Of a stretch of DNA of 64,000 bases, positions 45,396 through 53,687 are shown piece after piece (positions within the stretch are counted from its first letter, which is position 1; each line of letters starts with the position of its first letter). Source of the DNA: CAVTPD01 sp963736575 (lineage in GTDB: Bacteria; Bacteroidota; Bacteroidia; Cytophagales; JAAEPT01); NCBI GenBank assembly GCA_963736575.1, contig CAVTPD010000003.1, forward strand, positions 372,001 to 436,000, written 5' to 3'. The notes under the pieces are model-generated. The model was not told the DNA's origin and searched no databases. It saw only the letters and a program-made list of their open reading frames with translations. The position numbers were made by a program, and so were the translations under genes.

Positions 45396-46787
45396 TTAAA
45401 TAGAATTTAAAAACTGAAGAAGCGAAGCTCTATCTTCTTGAGTTAAGTTCATGAATTTATTTTTAGAAGTTTCGGCTTCTCCTCCGTGCCAAAGAATGGC
45501 TTCTTGTACGCTTCTTGCTCTACCATCATGCAGGTAAAATGTATGTCCGTTTACCGTTTTAATCATACCTGTTCCCCAAAGCGGTGGTGTTCTCCATTCG
45601 TTTCCATCGGCTTTAAAATCAGATCTACCGTCGGCCAAACCATCACCCATGTCGTGCAACAACATATCGGTAAACGGATAAATAGTTTGGTTACTTAATG
45701 CTTCAACTTCATGCGCTCCTGTTTCCCATTTCATTTTATGGCAAGACGAGCAAGCAATTTCCGAAAATAGCTTTTTACCTTTAATTACATCATCGTTTTT
45801 ATAATCTCTTTGGGCAGGAACTGCTAACACTTGGGAATAAAGTACCACTTTTCTAAAATCGTCTTCTGGTAATTCTATCTCTCCGCCGTTAGGAATAGTA
45901 TCACAATTTACCCCATCTGGGCAATTTTCATCTGGGAAAATAGGTGTAGTAATCCCTAAGTCCCCACTAAAAGCACCGGCTACTTGTTGTCTAACACTTG
46001 GCTGATTTGCTTTCCAACCAAAACGCCCTAGTTCATACGTACCGTGTTCTGCATTCCAAACTTCATTTACTTTACCCGAAATCCCATCCCCATTAGCGTC
46101 CATAGGATCTGCTTGATTTCTAATTTCAGTTTCAGAAATAGCTTCTAATAAACCCAAACCAATAATTTGGGAACCAATTCTTGGGGAAATCAAAACACCG
46201 CCCATATCACCATAATTTAGGTCAAAGATTTCGTAAGTGGGCTTACGTAAAGAATATGCTTCACCATCTGGGAAAGCACCTTGTTCTTCGGAATATAAAA
46301 TCCTGAAACTACCTTCTTTTTTAACTGGGGAAACGGATTGATCTTGGAGTTGATCTCCATAAACAGCATGCGGATTAACGCCTCCGTTAGGCCCCATTCC
46401 TGGAATGCTTAAGCGAAGTAATAAACCCTGTGTCATTCCCGATCCCGAAAATTCCGGTTTCCCTTTACCATCATTTGGGTGGCAACCCGAACAACCTCTT
46501 GAATTAAACAAAGCACCTAAACCATCTCTAGCAGTAGTACTAGCGGGTGCTGTAACCCAATTTTGTCTGAATAAGGAATTACCAACAAAAAACTCTAAAC
46601 CTGATGTATTATCTAGATTTGGGTTTTCATGACCCAATGCATTAAATGATTGATCAAAGACAGTTCCTTTTCCTCCTAATAAGTAGCTTAGGTCTTCGGT
46701 TGTTTTAATACCTTCCGAAGGGCTGTCTTTCTTTTTACAGGCTAATAAGCAGACGCCTATTAAGCCAAAAACCAGTTTCTTTTTCAT
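45396..46787 (-). CDS. Di-heme oxidoreductase-like lipoprotein (DHOR / DUF1111 family)
   Basis: 463 residues, lipoprotein signal GVCLLACKKK. Two c-type haem motifs are visible: SRGCSGCHPNDGKG near residue 97 and EIACSSCHKMKWETG near residue 345. The long spacing and the ending with TFYLHDGRARSVQEAILWHG followed by GGEAETSKNKF fit the DHOR (thiol oxidoreductase-like) family. It sits between two imelysin genes, an arrangement that recurs in Bacteroidota iron-uptake loci. Probably a periplasmic-face redox protein; substrate not known. Confidence 0.88.
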   Translation of the reverse strand: MKKKLVFGLIGVCLLACKKKDSPSEGIKTTEDLSYLLGGKGTVFDQSFNALGHENPNLDNTSGLEFFVGNSLFRQNWVTAPASTTARDGLGALFNSRGCSGCHPNDGKGKPEFSGSGMTQGLLLRLSIPGMGPNGGVNPHAVYGDQLQDQSVSPVKKEGSFRILYSEEQGAFPDGEAYSLRKPTYEIFDLNYGDMGGVLISPRIGSQIIGLGLLEAISETEIRNQADPMDANGDGISGKVNEVWNAEHGTYELGRFGWKANQPSVRQQVAGAFSGDLGITTPIFPDENCPDGVNCDTIPNGGEIELPEDDFRKVVLYSQVLAVPAQRDYKNDDVIKGKKLFSEIACSSCHKMKWETGAHEVEALSNQTIYPFTDMLLHDMGDGLADGRSDFKADGNEWRTPPLWGTGMIKTVNGHTFYLHDGRARSVQEAILWHGGEAETSKNKFMNLTQEDRASLLQFLNSI

Positions 46788-46808
46788 CTTTTTCTATAAC
46801 ACAGTAAA

Positions 46809-46835
46809 CCTCCCGCTGAAAACTCATACGGGAGG
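46809..46835 (-). other. Hairpin between the first imelysin gene and the di-heme gene
   Basis: Arms cctcccg (46809-46815) and cgggagg (46829-46835) with a 13-base loop, extendable by A/T pairs. No U-tract follows on the minus strand. It may stabilise or process the operon RNA between the two genes. Confidence 0.45.
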
Positions 46836-46872
46836 CTTACCTCATCAAACAAAACTGAGATTATTATCTTTC

Positions 46873-48075
46873 TTATTCAGGAATTTCAACTGTTAAACCT
46901 AAAAGTACTGCAGCTTCAGTAAATTTATCACCTAAAGTCTGTAAATCCTGAACCACTGCCAATACGCCTGGTCTAGAGGCTTCATCTGAAATGGCAAAAT
47001 CAAAAGGCGTTGCCATTGCATTAATTTCGGTATCTATTTTAGTAATTAATGCTCTAATTTCTTCGTCTTTTGTAGCATTTACAGCTTTTATTTTATCACT
47101 AAGTGACGCACCTGATATTGATCCGTATTCACCCAAGTACACATTAGAGATGCCTTTAAAGTTTAAGTAAATATCTCTGTGTGTATTATCGCTAAAACAA
47201 GAATGCTCGTCTTCTTGGTCTTTGTTGTCGTAAGCCACATAAATTCTTTCGCCGGCTAATTCAGACTTAGACAATACACCAATGGCTGTAAAAATTTTCT
47301 GGAAAGCTTCGTTATCTGTAAGGTTAACAAAATTACTTCTATAGTTACCACTTGTGTTAGGCGTCCATTCAGCTACTAAACTTTCTAAGTGTTGTACCAA
47401 AAGATCTGCACATACATTTATGTATTCGCCTCTTCTGTCTTTGTTTGCAACTTTGCCATTATCAACCGCAGCATCAAAATCAGCTTCGGTTCTTAAACCG
47501 GCTTTCTTTTCTGAAGGCGCTGTTAAATCCTGGCCCCATAACAAAAACTCTATAGCATGGTATCCTACAGAAATACTTTTTTCACCTTCTGCTTCATTAG
47601 CATTCTCTAATAAACTGGCTGTAATGTTTGGGTAATCTTCTGTTTGGTTAATTATACCTCCAAAAACTGTATCCGTTGGACTTGCAGGATCTATCGTATA
47701 ATCAATATAAGACTCATCTAATGGCCATGCGTTTAACAATCCTTCTGGACCATCTTCATCATCAATTGGGCCACCATAAAATCTGTACGCTTCTGTTTGT
47801 CCGTAAGGTTCTCTTGCCTCTAACCAAGCATTTTTTGCTGCGTCCTGATTGGCAGCTGTAGGTGTTTCTACGAACGTATTAATTGCCGTTCTTAAAACTT
47901 CGGCTTTATCTTTAGCGTCTTTATAACTAGCGTAAACTATAGCCGCATAATTTTCTTTTACATTGGCACTACTTACTTCTTTAGTGTCTTTATTGTCATC
48001 CTTTTTACAAGAAGTGAATTGTACAGCAACCACAAGCGCTAAAAGCATTGCAGCAAAACGTCTTTTTGTTAACAT
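46873..48075 (-). CDS. Imelysin-family iron-regulated lipoprotein (IrpA-like)
   Basis: 400 residues from the ATG at 48073-48075. A longer frame exists, but this start gives a proper lipoprotein signal, MLTKRRFAAMLLALVV then FTSCKKDD. The canonical GxHxxE motif is present in VGYHAIEFLLWGQD, and the IrpA-type segments EDEHSCFSDNTHRDIYLNFK and YGGPIDDEDGPEGLLNAWPL are conserved. It probably takes part in iron acquisition at the cell surface. First gene of the imelysin / di-heme / imelysin operon, with paired palindromes around its promoter. Confidence 0.92.
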   Translation of the reverse strand: MLTKRRFAAMLLALVVAVQFTSCKKDDNKDTKEVSSANVKENYAAIVYASYKDAKDKAEVLRTAINTFVETPTAANQDAAKNAWLEAREPYGQTEAYRFYGGPIDDEDGPEGLLNAWPLDESYIDYTIDPASPTDTVFGGIINQTEDYPNITASLLENANEAEGEKSISVGYHAIEFLLWGQDLTAPSEKKAGLRTEADFDAAVDNGKVANKDRRGEYINVCADLLVQHLESLVAEWTPNTSGNYRSNFVNLTDNEAFQKIFTAIGVLSKSELAGERIYVAYDNKDQEDEHSCFSDNTHRDIYLNFKGISNVYLGEYGSISGASLSDKIKAVNATKDEEIRALITKIDTEINAMATPFDFAISDEASRPGVLAVVQDLQTLGDKFTEAAVLLGLTVEIPE

Positions 48076-48081
48076 ATTATT

Positions 48082-48098
48082 TTTATTTAATCTAAATA
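48082..48098. promoter_or_regulatory. Downstream operator of the imelysin operon
   Basis: The 17-base sequence is near-palindromic around ATTTA-ATC-TAAAT and is the exact reverse complement of the copy at 48140-48156. It lies at the predicted transcription start, just before the start codon. A metal-responsive repressor is a reasonable guess, given the genes; the regulator is unknown. Confidence 0.6.
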
Positions 48099-48104
48099 GT
48101 AATG

Positions 48105-48135
48105 CGAAACTAAAAAACTTGACAGAACTAAACAA
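48105..48135 (-). promoter_or_regulatory. Promoter of the imelysin operon
   Basis: On the minus strand TTG (48133-48135), a 20-base spacer, then TAGTTTCG (48105-48112), one mismatch from TAnnTTTG. It lies exactly between the two palindromic operators. Confidence 0.6.
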
Positions 48136-48139
48136 GTGT

Positions 48140-48156
48140 TATTTAGATTAAATAAA
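48140..48156. promoter_or_regulatory. Upstream operator of the imelysin operon
   Basis: TATTTAGATTAAATAAA, the inverted copy of 48082-48098, placed four bases upstream of the -33 element. Two copies flanking one promoter suggest cooperative repression. Confidence 0.6.
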
Positions 48157-48173
48157 GATAACATAACGGTTAG

Positions 48174-48377
48174 TTAATGTGGCGTTCCCGTTTTATTAGG
48201 CAAGTATGTTTCAATTAAACTGTTAAACGGACAATAACCAGATAAGGCTGTAACTAATACAAATACACCTAATGGATACAAAGGAAAGAAGTTAGTTAAC
48301 CAGCTTAAAATAACAATTAACATAGAAATTATAAGTCTTACTACAATTTCTAACATAGACATATGGCGGTGCTTCAT
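48174..48377 (-). CDS. DUF2892 / YgaP-like small membrane protein
   Basis: 67 residues with two hydrophobic stretches (about 10-28 and 30-45). The ending LVTALSGYCPFNSLIETYLP resembles the YgaP-type transmembrane domain, where a cysteine-proline follows the second helix. Function in the membrane is unknown. Isolated between the imelysin operon and the propeller gene. Confidence 0.7.
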   Translation of the reverse strand: MKHRHMSMLEIVVRLIISMLIVILSWLTNFFPLYPLGVFVLVTALSGYCPFNSLIETYLPNKTGTPH

Positions 48378-48462
48378 GGCTTTTTGGTTTAATTTATAAC
48401 CAAATATGCACCTGATAGCCTAAAAAAAACATGCGTTATTTCAATTTATAAACTGATATTTA

Positions 48463-49290
48463 TTAGTTCAGTTTAAACACTTTACCACCTTCATTAGTAA
48501 TAAAAAGACTTTTTCCATTTTTAGAATAAGTAATTCCCTCGGATTGATTTAACCTACCGTAATACTTCACACTTTTAGGTTTCTCAAAATTAATTTCATG
48601 TTGAAAAGAAAAGCGATATACATATCCGTAAGAAAGCAAAACAAATTCTTTATGCTGAAGATCTATGGCGGCATCTGTAATTGGGCCACTCAGTTTTATT
48701 GAGTCTACCAATTCAGCTTGGTAGGTTCCGCCAACAGAAGGTAGCTTATACAGTTTTACAATTTTATTTCCCCTGTTTTTTGAAATCAGAAACAGACTTC
48801 CTGAATAATAAAACAATGCTTCACCGTCAAAATTCATATTTTCTTTCTCTGGCGGAAAAGCATATTGATTGGGATAGGAAAAATTAATTTCTTCTAAAAG
48901 CTGAAAGTCTTTGTTCAGTTTTAAAATGCGTAAATTTTTACGGTTGTTGTAATTGTTACCCATGTCGCCAATGTAAATATTGCCTGCCTCATCGATAGTA
49001 ACCGATTCCCAATCCAGGTTTTTTAAGGGCTGAAGCTTGTGTTCTTCAATAAGCTGAAATTTGTTATTTAATTGAAAAAGAACAGGTTTCTGCCCACCGT
49101 CGTTGTGGGTTAAAAAAGTAGAGTCTTGTAACAGAGCTAAACCAGAAGACTCATTTATAATTTCTGGTAAACAAGCTACTACATGCAGTTTCTCTTTCCC
49201 TTTTTCAAAACCATTCAATTTTCGGTCTTTACAAACCGGATAAAAAACCGACTTAATGGAAATGTAAAATGCGAAAAGGGCGTATTTCAT
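48463..49290 (-). CDS. Predicted beta-propeller protein of unknown function
   Basis: 275 residues. The sequence has repeated blade-like units: SSGLALLQDSTFLTHNDGGQ, NLDWESVTIDEAGNIYIGDM, then FDGEALFYYSGSLFLISKNR, and NQSEGITYSKNGKSLFITNE near the end. This resembles SdiA-regulated or phytase-like propellers. The first 18 residues are hydrophobic and may be a signal or anchor. It is the last gene of tgt-dinB-lptG, starting directly after the lptG stop codon. No enzymatic function can be assigned. Confidence 0.7.
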   Translation of the reverse strand: MKYALFAFYISIKSVFYPVCKDRKLNGFEKGKEKLHVVACLPEIINESSGLALLQDSTFLTHNDGGQKPVLFQLNNKFQLIEEHKLQPLKNLDWESVTIDEAGNIYIGDMGNNYNNRKNLRILKLNKDFQLLEEINFSYPNQYAFPPEKENMNFDGEALFYYSGSLFLISKNRGNKIVKLYKLPSVGGTYQAELVDSIKLSGPITDAAIDLQHKEFVLLSYGYVYRFSFQHEINFEKPKSVKYYGRLNQSEGITYSKNGKSLFITNEGGKVFKLN

Positions 49291-49292
49291 TT

Positions 49293-50372
49293 TTAACGCG
49301 GCACCGTTCTATACAACACTATAGACACAATAGTAAACACCACGTTGGGTAAAAGCGCCGCTAATAAAGGATGGATTCCGCCATCACCTTGTGCAAAGGA
49401 ACGTGCTGTCATTACAAACAAAATATAGATCATGGCTAATACCAATCCCATTAAAATTTGTAATCCTACACCTTCTCTACTTTTACGGGCAGATACAATA
49501 ACAGCCATAATTGTTAGTATTATAATTGCTAATGGATACGTCATCCGTTCGTATTTTTCAATCATATAAATACGAACATCTTCTAACCCACGCATTTTTT
49601 GCTCTTTTATATAAGCATTCAGCTCTGGTATAGTTAAAGTTTGGTGCCGTTTGGCTATGTTTAATAAATCTTTGGGGTACATATTAAGCGTTGTATCTAC
49701 ACCCGAAGAGGTAACAATGGTTTCTTTTCCGTCCTTAAAAATTCTGTTCTCGTATTTATATATGTGCCATTTTTGAGCCGTAGTATCCCAAGTGATTTTA
49801 TTAGCCGTAAGTTTTTCAACCACTTCTTTACCGTCCATTTTCTCTAAAGAAAATTGGTATCCCATATTAGCAGAATGATTGTAGGATTCTAAATAGGCGT
49901 ATAGGTCTGGTGCTAAACGCAAATGGATATCCTTTCTATCAAAGTTCGTTTTTTTATCTAAATACTGAATTTCAAAATCCACCCTTTTTTGGTTTGACTT
50001 CGGAATTACCCAACCCAAAAGAAAAAACACAATTACGCCCAGAAGTATAGCGCCAATTACATAAGAAAATATAAAGCGAATAAAACTAACTCCACTACTA
50101 AGTATAGCAATAATCTCGGTGTGGGAAGCCAACTGTGCCGTGATTAAAATAGTAGAAACAAAGACAGTAATGGGACTTAAAAAATTAACTAGATAAGGAA
50201 TCATATGGATGTAATACCCCATAAAAACTTGCCCAAAAGTTAATGAAGCTTGCATATAGTCTTCATTTTTTTCAGCATAATCTATTATACATATGATTGC
50301 CACCAAGCAGAAAACCACAAATAAAAAAGCACTAATGTATTTTTTAAGTATATAGAGATCTAAAATCTTCAT
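49293..50372 (-). CDS. LptF/LptG-family permease (YjgP/YjgQ)
   Basis: 359 residues. Membrane helices are at about 12-32, 55-80, 100-122 and three near the C-terminus, with a large periplasmic beta domain (about 125-265) between them, as in LptF/LptG. These permeases with LptB2 extract lipopolysaccharide from the inner membrane. The start MKILDLYILKKYISAFLFVV is typical. Only one such gene is in the window, so LptF versus LptG is unresolved; neighbours next to tgt suggest LptG. Overlaps dinB by four bases. Confidence 0.88.
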   Translation of the reverse strand: MKILDLYILKKYISAFLFVVFCLVAIICIIDYAEKNEDYMQASLTFGQVFMGYYIHMIPYLVNFLSPITVFVSTILITAQLASHTEIIAILSSGVSFIRFIFSYVIGAILLGVIVFFLLGWVIPKSNQKRVDFEIQYLDKKTNFDRKDIHLRLAPDLYAYLESYNHSANMGYQFSLEKMDGKEVVEKLTANKITWDTTAQKWHIYKYENRIFKDGKETIVTSSGVDTTLNMYPKDLLNIAKRHQTLTIPELNAYIKEQKMRGLEDVRIYMIEKYERMTYPLAIIILTIMAVIVSARKSREGVGLQILMGLVLAMIYILFVMTARSFAQGDGGIHPLLAALLPNVVFTIVSIVLYRTVPR

Positions 50373-50809
50373 TTCTTATTCCTCTTATAAAATATATAAT
50401 CTGTTTCTGGGGGCTGAATACCTAAACGTTTTAATGCTTCAGAAATTTGACCTCTGTGATAAGAAGCATGATTAACAACATGTAATAAAATATCTGCTAC
50501 TTTATTAGTAAATGAAACTCCTTTAGAATTTATATAAGTTACTTCACTAGAGTCATCAATACTGCTTACTTTTTCTAGTTCAATAGCAATTATAGTAAAA
50601 AACTGTACTATTTGCCTTTCTTCTAATACTTCCCAAACTTGGTATCCGGCTTCTTTTTTTAAGATTCTTGAATACCAAATGTGTTCTGCAATTAACAGGT
50701 GAGAGAATAGACGTTTAAAATGGTCATTCTTAAAAAGACCATTTTCTTTAAGCACCTGAAAAAAAAGTTGGTTGGCTTCTTTATTATATGGTAACCAAGA
50801 GTTAATCAT
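50369..50809 (-). CDS. DinB-family protein
   Basis: 146 residues from the ATG that overlaps the tgt stop codon (ATGA). A longer frame to 50848 overlaps tgt more and was rejected. The four-helix bundle carries histidines in SHLLIAEHIWYSRIL and HVVNHASYHRGQISEALKRL, the metal-binding pattern of DinB-like proteins. In Bacillus-type relatives these bind metal and may be thiol transferases. Specific role unknown. In operon tgt-dinB-lptG. Confidence 0.85.
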   Translation of the reverse strand: MINSWLPYNKEANQLFFQVLKENGLFKNDHFKRLFSHLLIAEHIWYSRILKKEAGYQVWEVLEERQIVQFFTIIAIELEKVSSIDDSSEVTYINSKGVSFTNKVADILLHVVNHASYHRGQISEALKRLGIQPPETDYIFYKRNKK

Positions 50810-51936
50810 AAACGTTGAGAAAGCTTTATTACCATTTTGTTTTTCCATTCGGTAAAATCACCGGCAACTATATGTTTTCTAGCTTCACCCATTAACCATA
50901 AATAAAAACTAAGGTTATGGATAGAGGCAATTTGCGCAGACAAAATCTCTTTACTAATTAATAAATGCCTTAAGTAGGCTTTGGTATAAAATGTACTTAC
51001 ATAGCCTCCCAATCCTTCATCTATTGGCGAGAAATCCATTTCCCACTTTTTGTTTTTTATATTAATAATCCCCTCAGTGGTAAACAACATGCCGTTTCTA
51101 GCATTACGGGTTGGCATTACACAGTCGAACATATCTACACCCAACGCAATACATTCTAATAAATTAGCGGGAGTACCAACACCCATTAAATACCTAGGCT
51201 TATCTTCTGGAAGAATATCGCAAACTACTTCCGTCATCGCATACATATCTTCGTGCGGTTCACCCACAGAAAGCCCACCAATGGCATTGGCCTCTCTTCC
51301 AAAAGAAGCTATGGTTTCGGCAGATTCTATACGTAAGTCTTTATAAACACTGCCCTGTACAATAGGCAACAATGTCTGATTATATCCATATAATGGTTCG
51401 GTAGAGTCAAAACGATCACAACATCTTTTCAGCCAACGGTGTGTCATTTGTATAGATTTCTTAGCATAAGCATAATCACACGGGTAAGGTGTGCATTCGT
51501 CAAACGCCATAATTAAATCTGCTCCAATTGTTCGCTGAATATCCATTACATTTTCAGGAGTAAATAAATGCCTAGATCCATCTATATGAGATTGAAAGAC
51601 AACACCTTCTTCGGTAATTTTTCTAGCTCCAGAAAGAGAATAAACCTGATACCCACCGCTATCGGTTAAAATAGGCTTGTTCCATCCATTAAATTTATGC
51701 AACCCACCGGCTTTGTTTATGATTTCTAAACCCGGCCGCATATAAAGGTGGTAAGTATTTCCTAAAATTATTTGCGCCTGAACATCGTATTCTAATTCTC
51801 TTTGATGAACTGCTTTAACTGTACCGGCAGTACCTACAGGCATAAAAATTGGTGTCTGAATGGTTCCGTGGTCTGTTGTTATTTCCCCGGCTCTGGCTTT
51901 AGACTGAACGTCTTTCTTCTCTATACTAAATTTCAT
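50806..51936 (-). CDS. tgt: Queuine tRNA-ribosyltransferase (TGT)
   Basis: 376 residues from the ATG at 51934-51936; the frame extends 15 codons further but homologous sequence starts here (MKFSIEKKDVQSKARAGEI). It exchanges guanine-34 for the queuosine precursor in tRNA-Asp, Asn, His and Tyr. Signatures: PIFMPVGTAGTVKAV, LTDSGGYQVYSL with the catalytic aspartate, the GGLSVGEPHEDMY loop and PTRNARNGMLFT. The zinc-site cysteines expected near the C-terminus of the bacterial enzyme are not present: the region reads TKAYLRHLLISKEILSAQIA, while typical TGT has CxCxxC before it. Confidence 0.92.
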   Translation of the reverse strand: MKFSIEKKDVQSKARAGEITTDHGTIQTPIFMPVGTAGTVKAVHQRELEYDVQAQIILGNTYHLYMRPGLEIINKAGGLHKFNGWNKPILTDSGGYQVYSLSGARKITEEGVVFQSHIDGSRHLFTPENVMDIQRTIGADLIMAFDECTPYPCDYAYAKKSIQMTHRWLKRCCDRFDSTEPLYGYNQTLLPIVQGSVYKDLRIESAETIASFGREANAIGGLSVGEPHEDMYAMTEVVCDILPEDKPRYLMGVGTPANLLECIALGVDMFDCVMPTRNARNGMLFTTEGIINIKNKKWEMDFSPIDEGLGGYVSTFYTKAYLRHLLISKEILSAQIASIHNLSFYLWLMGEARKHIVAGDFTEWKNKMVIKLSQRL

Positions 51937-51938
51937 TA

Positions 51939-51969
51939 TTTGAATCGGATATTCTTTTTCCTTTCTTTG
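51939..51969 (+). promoter_or_regulatory. Candidate promoter of the GT2-sigma-rsmG operon
   Basis: TTTG (51939-51942), 19-base spacer, TTTCTTTG (51962-51969), one mismatch from TAnnTTTG. It faces away from tgt and ends 22 bases before the TTG start at 51992. Confidence 0.5.
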
Positions 51970-51991
51970 AAGGAAAGTCAAAAATACAACC

Positions 51992-53098
51992 TTGTTTTAC
52001 GAAGTACTAACAATATTATTTTTTACCAGCACTTTGCTAGATATCCTATATCTAATTTTGTCTACATGGGTAATTATTAAAACTAAAAAAGTTATAGAAA
52101 ACCCCAATAAAGAAGCTGTGTCTATTGTGATTGCTGCTAAAAACGAACTTAACAATCTAAAAAAACACCTACCCTTATTATTAGAACAAAATTACCCTTT
52201 ATACGAAATAATAATAGTTAGCGATAATTCAACGGATGGAAGTAACATTTTTTTAGAAAATTATTCTTTATCCTGTCCTAAACTGAAAATAATAAAGGTC
52301 ACAGAAAATACGGACACCTACAATTCTAAAAAATTTGCTCTTAAAACCGGAATTGAAGCAGCGAAATACCCGCTTATTTTATTAACTGATGCCGATTGTT
52401 TTCCTGCCAGTAAAAATTGGGTTTCCGAAATGAGTTCTTACCTAAGTCCAGATAAAGATATTGTTCTAGGTACCTCTCCTTTTATCTATAAGAAAAATTC
52501 TTTTTTAAATGATTATCAGCAATTCGAAAATATAACCACAGCCATTTCATACCTATTTTTCGCTCTTATAAAATTGCCCTACATGGGTGTAGGAAGGAAT
52601 GTATTGTACCGAAAAAGCACATTTTTGAATGAACATGGATTTAAAGGAATTGAAAAAATTAATGGTGGAGATGATGATTTATTTTTACAAAAAATAATGA
52701 CCTCTAAAAATACCGCAGTAAGCCTTTCTAAACATAGCCTTGTATATACGTATGCTAAAGCTTCTGGAAAGGAATATATCCAACAAAAAAGCCGTCATTA
52801 TAGCGTTGGCAGTCTTTATAAGGCTAAGCCTTTAATAGCTCTTTCGTTTGTAGATCTCACAAAAAGCACATTCTACTTATGCTCTATTTGCCTGTTAATA
52901 ACAGACTCATTTTTAATTTTTACTATAGTTTTCTCTTTAAGAATGGCAATCTTTTTGTTATCTTATTATTTGGTTACCAGTAAATTATATATTGAAAAAA
53001 CTTTTAAATACTCTTTCGTAATTTTTGATGGTCTATACATTATTCAAAGAAATTTACTTGGCCTTCTATCTTTAATTTTTAACCCAAAGAAGTGGTAA
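51992..53098 (+). CDS. Glycosyltransferase family 2 membrane protein
   Basis: 368 residues, TTG start; an in-frame stop lies 24 bases upstream. An N-terminal membrane helix is followed by the GT-A catalytic domain (about 40-230) with SIVIAAKNELNNLKKHLPLL, the DxD-like LLTDADCFPASKNW and GGDDDLFLQK. Two or three C-terminal membrane helices (about 285-330) follow. Substrate unknown; such proteins build surface glycans. The sigma-factor gene starts two bases after its stop. Confidence 0.88.
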   Translation: MFYEVLTILFFTSTLLDILYLILSTWVIIKTKKVIENPNKEAVSIVIAAKNELNNLKKHLPLLLEQNYPLYEIIIVSDNSTDGSNIFLENYSLSCPKLKIIKVTENTDTYNSKKFALKTGIEAAKYPLILLTDADCFPASKNWVSEMSSYLSPDKDIVLGTSPFIYKKNSFLNDYQQFENITTAISYLFFALIKLPYMGVGRNVLYRKSTFLNEHGFKGIEKINGGDDDLFLQKIMTSKNTAVSLSKHSLVYTYAKASGKEYIQQKSRHYSVGSLYKAKPLIALSFVDLTKSTFYLCSICLLITDSFLIFTIVFSLRMAIFLLSYYLVTSKLYIEKTFKYSFVIFDGLYIIQRNLLGLLSLIFNPKKW

Positions 53099-53099
53099 T

Positions 53100-53687
53100 A
53101 TGTCACAGAAAAAAAAACAAAATAGCGAACTTATTTTAAGAGCTCAACAACAAGAGCAATCTGCATTCTCAGAAATTTTAAAAAGCTACAGCAGAGCTGT
53201 ATATCAGATAATTTATCGCATGGTGAAAAACCAAGAAGATGCAGAAGACATAATGATTGAAACTTTTACTAAAGCTTTTAAAAACATTGAACGTTATGAA
53301 TTTGATTATAATTTCAGTACTTGGATTTTTAGAATTGCCACCAATAACAGCATTGATTTTCTAAGAAAAAAAAGGTTACAAACCGTAAGTATTAACCAAG
53401 CAATTGGTGACGAAGAGGGGGCTTATTATTTAGACATAGCCGATACTGAGTTAAACCCACAAGACCAGGCCATACAAAAGCAAAGAATTGAAATATTACG
53501 TACCTTCGTAGAGAAGATACCGGACAAGTACCAATTGTTAATTGAGCTTCGTTATTTTAAAGAACTTTCTTATCAAGAAATAGCAGATGAATTGGAATTA
53601 CCAATAGGTACTGTTAAAGCTCAACTTCATAGAGCCCGGGAATTACTCATCAAAATACTTAGAAATAAAAAAGAAAAGTTTTATTGA
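53100..53687 (+). CDS. ECF-type RNA polymerase sigma factor
   Basis: 195 residues. Sigma region 2 (about 15-95) has KSYSRAVYQIIYRMVKNQED and FSTWIFRIATNNSIDFLRKK. Region 4 (about 130-190) has IPDKYQLLIELRYFKELSYQ and ELPIGTVKAQLHRARELLIK. There is no anti-sigma gene next to it; the next gene, rsmG, overlaps its stop codon. The regulon is not visible. Confidence 0.92.
   Translation: MSQKKKQNSELILRAQQQEQSAFSEILKSYSRAVYQIIYRMVKNQEDAEDIMIETFTKAFKNIERYEFDYNFSTWIFRIATNNSIDFLRKKRLQTVSINQAIGDEEGAYYLDIADTELNPQDQAIQKQRIEILRTFVEKIPDKYQLLIELRYFKELSYQEIADELELPIGTVKAQLHRARELLIKILRNKKEKFY

Noticed and set aside
48076..48135. Longer imelysin start
   Set aside because: It would add residues upstream of a clear lipoprotein signal and cover the promoter and one operator.
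50810..50848. Longer DinB start
   Set aside because: It overlaps tgt more extensively; the ATGA overlap start fits the operon layout.
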